Source of the DNA: CAVVGZ01 sp963747965
GTDB taxonomy: Bacteria; Chloroflexota; Anaerolineae; Anaerolineales; Anaerolineaceae
Length of the DNA stretch: 64,000 nt
NCBI GenBank assembly: GCA_963747965.1
Contig: CAVVGZ010000007.1
Span: 558,001 to 622,000 of the forward strand
Direction of reading: 5' to 3'
Shown: positions 27,079 to 34,699 of the stretch, piece after piece
Layout: each line of letters opens with the position of its first letter
Numbering within the stretch: the first letter of the stretch is position 1
Notes under the pieces: model-generated
What the model saw: the letters and a program-made list of their open reading frames with translations, nothing else
Databases searched by the model: none
What the model was told of the DNA's origin: nothing
Made by a program: the position numbers and the translations under genes

Positions 27079-29512
27079 ATGGATACAATATCTCTCACCT
27101 CATACAATTCTGAAATTATGAAATTGCTTGAGCAGGAAAAATTTAAAGATGTGATCTTGCATTGTTTACACATCCTCCAAATTTTCCCAAAATATTTCAA
27201 TTCCTACCGTCATTTAGCCAAGGCTTACCTTGAAATGAAACAGTATTCTGAGGCTGAGGATGCGTTTTTAAGAGTCCTTTCCGTGATACCCAATGATTTT
27301 GTTGCACATATCGGGATGAGTATTGTTCGGGAGGATGAAAATAATCTGGAAGCGGCTATCTGGCACATGGAACGCGCTTTTGAACAACAGCCGGTTAATC
27401 GCCCCGTCCAGGATGAACTCCGCCGACTATACATGATCAGGGATGGCGCCGAACCAGTAAAAATTCGCATGACAAAGGGAGCGCTTATCCGGATGTATAC
27501 CCGGGGGAACCTGCTTCCCCAGGCTGTGGCAAAGGCGGAGGCTGCATTATCCGAAGAACCCGAACGTCTGGATTTACAAGCCATCCTTGCGAATTTATAC
27601 TATTCCTCCAATTTATTGGAGAAATCCATAACAACATGTGAAACCCTTGTAGAAAAGGTCCCTTACTGCCTGGTGGCTAACCAGATTCTAGCCGATTCAT
27701 TACCCAGGTTCTCGAGGGAAAATGAGGCGGTGGAATTCTCCCGGAGACTGGCCGAACTGGATCCATGCTCTCCCAATTCATCAGCAGGCACTCCAGTTTC
27801 GAACAAGGTTGACGACCAGCCAGTTTCATTGGAAAAACTGGAACTTACCTCGAGCGAGACGGAGATTAATAAATATGGATTAATCCCATTACAGGTAAAT
27901 AGTGCGGCAATTCCAAAGGACGGCGCTGGGGAATGGTTGATGAATATTGAAAACTACCATAAATCGCACAGCAATCATCTGGGTGAGGAAATTGCCGCAG
28001 CCAAGATTATCGGATCCCAAGCAATCCAGTCTCCATCAGTTGACAGTGAAATACCTCTTCAGGTTACTGAACCGGCGGGAGATTCAATCAACGATAAGAC
28101 AAAATCCGCATTTCCAATAGATCACAACCTCCCGCAACACCCTCCTGCCGAGCAAAATAATCTGTATGATAGTATTCCTCATCCAACTCCTTCCATGAAT
28201 GATGTATCACAAATAACCCCGGAATTACCAGTTATTCCAATGGCAGTAATTGCTAAAGAATTCGATGATGAAGATTTTGGGGATCATTCGGAACCGCCAA
28301 TTCCCTTTTCCAATGAGGAAACTGTGGGATGGGGTCCAGAACATCACGATGAACTTGATAGTGACCGGGAATTAGACCAATTAAATGCCCGGCAATCCGT
28401 GGAGGATGGGTTCGAAGAAATGTATCCTGTTAATGACATTCCCTTTGAAATAGGATTTTCTGATTCGGAAATTAAGGACCAAGAAATAACAGGGGAGGAA
28501 ATTCCATAGCGAACCAATTCACGAAGCGGTAGAACCCATAGGTGGTGTTGATACATCCAATGGTGGATGGATACCAATTGACACATCAGAATCTTCTGAT
28601 ACAGATGATTTTGAAACCTCGAATCAAAGTCCAATTCAAGAGTCCCCTGCCTTGCAAAAAATCCTGCCAGGTGATGAAGTCATCTCTGAGGCTGGTTCCG
28701 AGGAGGAAATCACTCAACCTGTATATCCTGCCAGATTAGGACCCAAACCGCCTCTGGACCGGATAAATCTTGAGGAAGAAAATCCCATCCATGAAGAGAT
28801 TCTCATTGCAGGAACCGATGCCGAAATTGAAACCCCTGATGGTGCTGAGACTGCCCCCCCGATGGAACCCGAGTCAGATTCGTTCGAAAAGAAAGCAGGG
28901 TTTTTAGCATGGTTGCATTCAGTAAAAAGCACCGTCCAGGAAGAAATTAATGAACAAATTCTCCCAAGATGGCTGCAAAGCGGCAAACCCACTGACCATA
29001 TCCAGGTACCGGAAATGAGCGATTTATTAGAACAACCCCCTCCGGCAGAAATTACTGGAATAGATACCCCGCAAATGATAGAACCCCTGAAAGAATCGGA
29101 TCAGACAGTGGAGCCGGAGGTGGAAACTGAATCTATCGAATTAGAAAATATCAGCGAGGAGGATATCGATGAGGATATAGAAGAAAAAGACCAGCTCAAT
29201 AACCTGGAAACCTTCCAACCGGACCTGGAGACTTCCCTGTCGGATCTGGAACACCCGAAATTCTCGGAGGAGTTCGATAGGGTGAAGGCGGATCTTGATC
29301 AGCAAAACTTCGGTAAGGCTGCGGATCGTTACCATAAATTGATGAAAAACAGTAATAATTTATTAAGAGTAATCGCTTCTTTGGAAGAAGCTATTCAAAA
29401 TTATCCCGGGGAAATCTGTCTTTTCCAAACCCTGGGTGACGCTTATGTTCGTTCTGGTCGCCTTCAGGATGCGTTGGATATTTACACAAAGGCTGAAGAA
29501 CTATTACAATAA
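27079..29512 (+). pseudogene. TPR-repeat protein with long acidic linker, split by one frameshift
   Basis: The first frame (27079-28509) has three to four N-terminal TPR-like repeats (for example NSYRHLAKAYLEMKQYSEAEDAF), then a long acidic, Pro-rich low-complexity part. Its stop at 28507 comes from an extra A in the run at 28499-28501; removing it joins GEE to FHSEPIHEAVEP in the second frame, which ends with another TPR pair (GDAYVRSGRLQDALDIYTKAEELL) at 29512. Repaired length about 810 residues. An AAGGAG precedes the start. It lies between rpoD and ndk; similar TPR-plus-acidic-linker proteins occur in Anaerolineae but the role is unknown, probably scaffolding. Confidence 0.75.
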
Positions 29513-29548
29513 TGCAAAACAAAATCCAGCGGGACATTGGAGATTTTC

Positions 29549-30004
29549 ATGGAAAGAACATTGGTATTAATTAAACCAGATGGAGTAGAACGGGGATTAA
29601 TTGGAGAAATTACATCCAGGCTGGAAAAAAGGGGCTTGAAACTAATTGGAGCAAAATTTATCCAGGTTAAAACAGACCTGGCAGAAAAACATTATGCAAT
29701 TCATAAAGGGAAATCTTTTTATACGGGCCTGATCCTATATATCACTTCTTCCCCGGTAATGGCGATGGTTTGGGAGGGTCCCAATGCCATCGCAGCCGTC
29801 AGACAGACGATGGGTGCCACCCGTCCTCTTGAAGCTGCACCCGGAACCGTTCGCCATGATTTTGGTCTGACGGTTGGAAGAAACCTGACCCATGCTTCTG
29901 ATTCACCTGAAACAGCACGACAGGAAATTTCTCTCTGGTTTAATTCGGAAGAATTAACCACGTGGGATCGCCATTCAGACATGTGGATTTTTGAAACGAA
30001 TTAG
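29549..30004 (+). CDS. ndk: Nucleoside-diphosphate kinase
   Basis: Transfers the gamma phosphate of ATP to NDPs through a phosphohistidine. ATG 29549 follows GGAG (29539-29542) with 6 bases; the upstream TTG at 29537 overlaps it. 151 residues. Motifs: ERTLVLIKPDGVERGLIGEI, and NLTHASDSPETA with active-site His115. The HASD form instead of the bacterial HGSD is seen in several deep lineages. PGTVRHDFG corresponds to the usual GTIRGDF. Intact. Confidence 0.96.
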   Translation: MERTLVLIKPDGVERGLIGEITSRLEKRGLKLIGAKFIQVKTDLAEKHYAIHKGKSFYTGLILYITSSPVMAMVWEGPNAIAAVRQTMGATRPLEAAPGTVRHDFGLTVGRNLTHASDSPETARQEISLWFNSEELTTWDRHSDMWIFETN

Positions 30005-30039
30005 TAAGATTGCGATTCTCAATTGCGGTTCGATTTTTC

Positions 30040-30068
30040 TTGACGATCCCGGTTATCCATGATAAACT
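30040..30068 (+). promoter_or_regulatory. Promoter of tRNA-Asp
   Basis: TTGACG (30040-30045), 17 bases, TAAACT (30063-30068). Transcription would start near 30075, about 9 bases before the tRNA. Confidence 0.65.
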
Positions 30069-30083
30069 TTTGTTCGCTCAATT

Positions 30084-30157
30084 GGGGGCGTGGTGTAGTG
30101 GTTGAACATGCGGCCCTGTCAAGGCCGAGACCGCGGGTTCGAATCCCGTCGCTCCCG
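30084..30157 (+). tRNA. tRNA-Asp (anticodon GTC)
   Basis: Acceptor GGGGGCG/CGCTCCC (one G-T pair), anticodon stem CGGCC/GGCCG with loop CTGTCAA (GTC at 30118-30120), T arm with GGTTCGAATCC. Discriminator G at 30157; CCA not encoded. Confidence 0.95.
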
Positions 30158-30227
30158 CTCATCCGTCCGTTCATAAATGGAATAACGATTCCTTGAATTG
30201 AATAGCCGGAAAAGCATATCCCAAAAG

Positions 30228-30263
30228 AAAACCGCTGCGATCCGAGACTGCAGCGGTTTTTTT
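30228..30263 (+). terminator. Rho-independent terminator after tRNA-Asp
   Basis: AAAACCGCTGC (30228-30238) and GCAGCGGTTTT (30250-30260) form an 11-bp stem with loop 11 bases and a run of seven T. Confidence 0.85.
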
Positions 30264-30616
30264 CTCCCCATTGATTTAATGAATTTCAAATTTATTAAAC
30301 GTTTTTCCGGTGTGTTCGATCAGGGGATAACTGTTTAGATATATATCTACCGGTGGATACATTAGCAGATATCCTAATATTATTCCGTTGTGTACTTCAC
30401 CATCCAGTTGGTCTTTGTTGATTGGTGCCATCCTGTTATGCGAACATTACAGAATGAAACATGCCTGGATTTTGATTGGTGAAATAGACCATTGGCGCTT
30501 TAGCGAAGCAATGGCTTCCTTACGCCAAGAAGATAATCCATACCTCGGGATAATGACACCCCTGGGTCATCCAACCAGACCGGCGGCTCCAAGGCAATTT
30601 AGAGGTAATAAACTGG
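30264..30616. other. Gap between tRNA-Asp terminator and the SulP gene end, no supported gene
   Basis: About 350 bases at the left edge of the accessory region. A plus-strand ORF (30388-30702) runs into the SulP 3' end, but its composition and lack of a ribosome site give no support. I looked for a copy of the tRNA-Asp 3' end as an attachment site here and near 60 kb and saw none. Confidence 0.4.
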
Positions 30617-32224
30617 CTAATCAAGTGGTGATGATTCTTCCCAATCATGCCATTCCACCGGATTTGTTTCCAGGTAGAGATCCACCGCCTTCCCGATTGT
30701 AGGGAAGAAAAGATTGGATCCAAGCTTGGTAAACAACCCATATCGCCTTAACCGTTCTTTGGCAGGGTCTTTCATCTCCGCAAAGCAGAGTTCAATGCCA
30801 ACCCTATCCAGATCATCATCAAGTGCTGAAAGCATATCCGCAGCGGTGATATCAATATCCGTTACTGGTTCTGCAGCAACCACGATCCACTTTGTCGGTG
30901 TAGGCGCATCTGCAATTGCTTGCAGAACATGCTCACGGAAGACCTCAGCATTTGCAAAGAAAAGTGGCGCATCCCAACGGAAAAGAACCAAACCTGGAAT
31001 GCGGCGCGCCTCAGGATAACGGGTGATATCGTGGTAGCCTTTCAATCCATCAACACGTCCCAACACTGCGTCGTAAGGCCGCCAGGCCCGCCAGATGAAA
31101 CCCAGGAGCGCCAGGGTGATGGCAATGAAAATTCCCTGGATAACACCTAACAGAGCCACTCCCAGAAAACCGACAATTGAAAGGGCAAACTCACTGGGAC
31201 GCAGATGATACAGGCGAATAACACCATTGATATTCACCAGTGATAAACAGGCTGAGATCACAACCGCACCCAGCGCTGCGTTTGGCAAGTTCTGCAGCAG
31301 GGAAGGGGCAAATACCAGTAATAGTATGATGCAAAGTGCCCCCACTACACCAGTTAACTGTGTTTTGGCGCCTGCCGATTCTGCAACAGGGGTTCGTGAT
31401 GAACTGGAGCTGATTGAGAAGCCCTGAAAAAATCCCGCAAAAACATTTGCTGTGCCAAGGGCAATGATTTCATGGTTTTGATCGACGGCATAACCACCGC
31501 GTAAGGCAAAGGTGCGCGAAAGGACGCTCGTATCGGCAAAAGATACAAGGGCGATCGCCACAGCGCCGGCTGCCAATGCTGTAAGATCAGCCAGTGTAAC
31601 AATCGGAACATGGAAAGTTGGCAACCCTTGCGGCAGTGGCCCAACCACAGAAACGCCGGCTGTTGCTGAAAGATCATAGACGCCAACTACAATTGTTGCC
31701 CCTAACACGGCGATGAGCACACCAGGGATCTTTGGAAACCGGCGCTTGAAGATCAAGATGATAGCCAGACATGTGATGCCGATAGAAAAGGTTGTCCAAT
31801 TAACCATACCTTGTGAAATTCCATGCAAAAGGCTGATCACTTCCTGAACAAGACCTTCACCGCTCGCAGGGAAGCCCAGTAACTTGGGCAGCTGACTAAC
31901 CATGACAGTGAGGGCGATACCGTTCAGGTAGCCCAAACGGATAGGCTTGGAGAGCAGATCGGTGATAAAACCAAAATGTGCCAGCCCAGCGAGGATGCAC
32001 AGACCTCCCGTTAGAATAGCGAGCATCCCAGCCAGCGCTGCCAGTCTATCGGGATCACCTGCAGCAAGCGGCATTATTGTGGCGGCAATGATGGCAGCCA
32101 GCGATGAATCAGGGCCAAGGATTAGAATGCGGCTTGGCCCGAAAATGGCATAGACGATAAGCGGGACGATGGTGGCATACAAGCCGTTGATTGCCGGAAG
32201 GCCAGCAGCTTCAGCATAGGCCAT
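30617..32224 (-). CDS. SulP family anion transporter with STAS domain (5' end unresolved)
   Basis: Inner-membrane anion carrier of the SLC26/SulP family (sulfate, bicarbonate or similar). From the ATG at 32224 there are 535 residues: membrane domain with GLYATIVPLIVYAIFGPSRILILGPDSS, FSISSSSSRTPVAESAGAKTQ, and a C-terminal STAS domain (PGLVLFRWDAPLFFANAEVF). Family similarity continues upstream in the same frame to about 32337 (WIPALNVLQTYKRPWLAQDLTAG), but no ATG, GTG or TTG occurs before an in-frame stop near 32395. An ATG at 32310 is in another frame. So the first helix is probably encoded but cut off by an indel near 32300, or an unusual start is used. Confidence 0.83.
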   Translation of the reverse strand: MAYAEAAGLPAINGLYATIVPLIVYAIFGPSRILILGPDSSLAAIIAATIMPLAAGDPDRLAALAGMLAILTGGLCILAGLAHFGFITDLLSKPIRLGYLNGIALTVMVSQLPKLLGFPASGEGLVQEVISLLHGISQGMVNWTTFSIGITCLAIILIFKRRFPKIPGVLIAVLGATIVVGVYDLSATAGVSVVGPLPQGLPTFHVPIVTLADLTALAAGAVAIALVSFADTSVLSRTFALRGGYAVDQNHEIIALGTANVFAGFFQGFSISSSSSRTPVAESAGAKTQLTGVVGALCIILLLVFAPSLLQNLPNAALGAVVISACLSLVNINGVIRLYHLRPSEFALSIVGFLGVALLGVIQGIFIAITLALLGFIWRAWRPYDAVLGRVDGLKGYHDITRYPEARRIPGLVLFRWDAPLFFANAEVFREHVLQAIADAPTPTKWIVVAAEPVTDIDITAADMLSALDDDLDRVGIELCFAEMKDPAKERLRRYGLFTKLGSNLFFPTIGKAVDLYLETNPVEWHDWEESSPLD

Positions 32225-32824
32225 TCCGACCGGGACAAGAATCGCCGTAAGCGCGATTCCTGCGGTGAGGTCTTGTGCAAGCCAGGGCCTTTTATAGGTT
32301 TGCAGAACATTTAACGCTGGGATCCAGCCTCTAAATCCAGTTGGGCGCGGGAAATGAATGAAAGGATTGGTAAATTTAGTATCCTGGCTTCATAGTCAAA
32401 CTCCAGGTTTGGTTTGCTTATCCCAAGGATGGAATTTACACATCTCAGACCTATTGCATAAAACCAGGGGCAGCCATTCTGATCTTCCAACAGGTACACC
32501 TGTTCATTCCTGGATGGCAATTACCGGCTCAATAGGATGCATCCAATTAAGTCCTGTTTCACAAAATACCGTGCCGGTACGCAGGCAAGGTTTATTGGGA
32601 GATGGAGCGTTTTTGGACGACTGCCCGATCCATTACCAATCATTATTTATTTATTTCTTGGATTTTGTTATGTAAAAATACACGCTGCCATGGTTATTTC
32701 TTAAATAAATTCCTGGCTGCGGATGTGTGCAGCAAACTGGAGTGACACCCTTGTAGGGAAGATACAACCTATCAAATCGCCACCCCTTTATTTCACAAAA
32801 TTTTATTCCGCTCTAAATAGGGTT

Positions 32825-32850
32825 GGTGAGCCGGAAGGCGCCGGCTCACC
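32825..32850. repeat. Perfect inverted repeat (hairpin 1)
   Basis: GGTGAGCCGG (32825-32834) pairs with CCGGCTCACC (32841-32850), loop 6 bases. Downstream of the SHOCT gene on its strand; no strong T-run follows, so termination is uncertain. Confidence 0.6.
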
Positions 32851-32862
32851 CATTTAATCCCT

Positions 32863-32895
32863 ATCGCAATACCTTGCTGTAGCTGGTATTGCGAT
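32863..32895. repeat. Perfect inverted repeat (hairpin 2)
   Basis: ATCGCAATACC (32863-32873) pairs with GGTATTGCGAT (32885-32895), loop 11 bases, only 12 bases from hairpin 1. Could be the terminator or mRNA-stabilising end of the 34.3-32.9 kb operon. Confidence 0.6.
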
Positions 32896-32923
32896 GATAA
32901 ATGTGATTTTGTATCTTTTATAC

Positions 32924-33227
32924 TTAGCCCGCCAGTAGTTTTTGCTTTTCGGCAGCGAATTCTTCTTCAGTAAGGAGTCCTTGGGCGTACAATGCCCCAA
33001 GACGCTCAATCTTAGTGATCACGTCCTCCTCAGGGGCAGGCGGTGGTCGGTGGCGGAGCAACATACTCCTGTGGTGGTGGGGCTGTTTGAGCAGCAGCGG
33101 TGTTCATCGCCTCTGTATAGGCTACGGCGTTTTTGTCTGCCTGGCGGCGGTTTACAGCATTTCGTGTGGCTGTGGCTGTGCCAACTACGGCAGCAGTCCT
33201 GGCCATCCCTCTTACTAATCCTGGCAT
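32924..33227 (-). pseudogene. SHOCT domain protein, split by one frameshift
   Basis: The N-terminal frame (ATG 33227) reads MPGLVRGMARTAAVVGTATA..., an Ala-rich segment, then a Pro-rich linker APPP. The other frame gives the SHOCT domain: VITKIERLGALYAQGLLTEEEFAAEKQKLL and a stop at 32924. Removing one base near 33047 restores about 100 residues. SHOCT (short C-terminal) domains are small two-helix modules of about 30 residues, often on membrane or stress proteins, of poorly known role. It follows DUF6325 by 17 bases; this pairing is frequent in Actinobacteria and Chloroflexota. The site is not a homopolymer. Confidence 0.78.
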
Positions 33228-33244
33228 TTTATCCTCCTATCTTA

Positions 33245-33670
33245 TTATGCGTTTAATGAGGCAAATGCCTCGTCTACGATTGGCGCCGGTACCCGGAAAT
33301 GCATCGCCATTTCAACACCGGAATCTACAATGGCATTCACCAGGGCAACCGCCCAGACGTGCTCAATCGCCAGGGCTACCACGGCCGATCCCGGTACCAT
33401 GCCTTCGTACAATGTGTCGGCATCCTCGGAGTCGAATAAACCCCGTGTCCCGGTTTCAATAAATCCCAGTGTTGCCGCATCTTCTGCCGGCAGATCTTCC
33501 AGGTCAAGCGACATGCAATGCCCTTCATCATCTTTTATCAGAATCATTGCGTCCAGCACCCGGATGATCCCCGTGGCAACCTGCTTTTGCAGCTCTGCCA
33601 GAACGCTGCCGTCAAAGCGCGGTTCCCCGGCAGCCAGAACAAGTACATCTACTGGTCCATGTTTAATCAT
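33245..33670 (-). CDS. DUF6325 family protein
   Basis: 141 residues: GPVDVLVLAAGEPRFDGSVLAEL at the start, then TGIIRVLDAMILIKDDEG, LEDLPAEDAATL, and PGSAVVALAIEHVWAVALVNAI, as in DUF6325/DUF1269-like proteins that often accompany SHOCT proteins. The fold is probably a ferredoxin-like alpha/beta domain with a helix pair; no enzymatic residues are evident. In other bacteria such genes are linked to general stress loci (inference from context, not proven). Middle gene of the 34266-32924 operon; intact. Confidence 0.72.
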   Translation of the reverse strand: MIKHGPVDVLVLAAGEPRFDGSVLAELQKQVATGIIRVLDAMILIKDDEGHCMSLDLEDLPAEDAATLGFIETGTRGLFDSEDADTLYEGMVPGSAVVALAIEHVWAVALVNAIVDSGVEMAMHFRVPAPIVDEAFASLNA

Positions 33671-33717
33671 CTGTCTTTACCTCCTATGAGTGTTTGATAT
33701 ATTGTTCACCCGAAAGC

Positions 33718-34266
33718 CTAGCGGCCTTCGTGAGCCATCTCATCTATGCACACCGCCACTGCCAGGATGATTGCGTCATCCTGCCCGGGATCGATGGCAA
33801 CACCATAGCTGTCGCGCAGGCGGAACCACTTCTTGGACACCTCCGCTATCTTATCACGCCCTTCACCGATGCTGTATTCGTGATCCAGGATATTGCCCTG
33901 CACCTCTAAATCGGGTCCATTCTTTACTTTCACGACCCAGCGCTCGCGCACCGGGGTGATCAGGGCTTTCTTGACCATGGCAATCTTTTCGCCGTGCGGC
34001 CCTTCAATCTCCATGCTGTCTTTGACGCGCAGCATGCGCTCCTGGATCTTGGCCAGTTCGTTGCCGTGGGCGTCCTCAATGATCAGGGTCTGGCGCACGC
34101 GCAGCGCCTTGCCGTCCACCTTGAACACTTTCTGGCCCTGGTCATTCTCGATCCAGAAATCATCACCAATGGCCACCATCTTCTGGCGCATCTGGTAGTG
34201 GTTGGCCCCGCTGCCCGGACGCCCCATCTGCCGGTCGTCACGCCGTTCATCTCGTCTACCTACCAT
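33718..34266 (-). CDS. LURP-one-related (Tubby/scramblase-like) family protein
   Basis: 182 residues. After a charged Arg/Asp-rich N-terminus comes a 12-strand-like domain with repeating beta hairpins: MRQKMVAIGDDFWIENDQGQ, KVFKVDGKALRV, LIIEDAHGNELAKIQERML, and a C-terminal hydrophobic helix AIDPGQDDAIILAVAVCIDEM. This is the LURP-one-related (DUF567/LOR) pattern, also seen in E. coli YxjI-like proteins. Members may bind lipids or act in stress; the function in bacteria is unknown. First gene of an operon with DUF6325 and SHOCT genes. Intact. Confidence 0.82.
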   Translation of the reverse strand: MVGRRDERRDDRQMGRPGSGANHYQMRQKMVAIGDDFWIENDQGQKVFKVDGKALRVRQTLIIEDAHGNELAKIQERMLRVKDSMEIEGPHGEKIAMVKKALITPVRERWVVKVKNGPDLEVQGNILDHEYSIGEGRDKIAEVSKKWFRLRDSYGVAIDPGQDDAIILAVAVCIDEMAHEGR

Positions 34267-34699
34267 ATTTCACTCTCCTTAATAACTGATTATTAATGGA
34301 TATATTCTCAAAACCATCAACCCGATATCCATACAACTTCAATATTTATTTTAACATAATTACACGATATTATATTGTGGGTATGTTACCTGTACACCCA
34401 TCCATTGGTCAGGTATATTTCTGGGGAAGCTCACTGGCTTGATAGCAAGTATATATATGATATTGAAATCAATGTTCGTAAAATGCATACATTTAATTCC
34501 TGGACTCTTCTGTTATCGGGCCAAGGCAGCACTAAGTCCAATCTAGCGCTGAGTATGACCAGGCGGAAATTGGTACTCCAGGAAATTAGCAACCGCCTTT
34601 TAGAACGTACCTCAACCAGGTTGTTGCGATTATTTAAATTTTGCTATACAATCTTTTACAGCATCCATTATAAAAACATCCTTAGTTATAGGTTAACAT
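34267..34699. other. Divergent gap between LURP-one operon and LuxR regulator
   Basis: About 430 bases. A+T-rich blocks near 34330-34390 may hold promoters for the minus-strand operon. A plus-strand ORF of 115 residues (34375-34722) shows no family features and is not accepted. No palindromic operator was recognised. Confidence 0.4.

Larger units (their letters stand above)
32225..32923. other. Region between SulP and SHOCT genes: SulP 5' remnant and tandem hairpins, no further gene
   Basis: The first about 110 bases still encode the SulP N-terminus. Beyond 32400 I see no convincing coding sequence on either strand; small ORFs there have no family features. Two strong inverted repeats (32825-32850 and 32863-32895) occupy the right end. 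Confidence 0.45.

Noticed and set aside
30130..30616. Attachment-site duplication of the tRNA-Asp 3' end
   Set aside because: No second copy of the tRNA end was seen at the right edge near 60 kb, and no integrase gene is present.
30388..30702. Plus-strand ORF of 104 residues next to SulP
   Set aside because: No ribosome site, overlaps the SulP 3' end, and no family pattern; a weak resemblance of its middle to small PUA-like domains was too thin.
32942..33256. Plus-strand ORFs opposite the SHOCT gene
   Set aside because: The minus strand encodes a clear SHOCT domain; the plus-strand frames are shadows.
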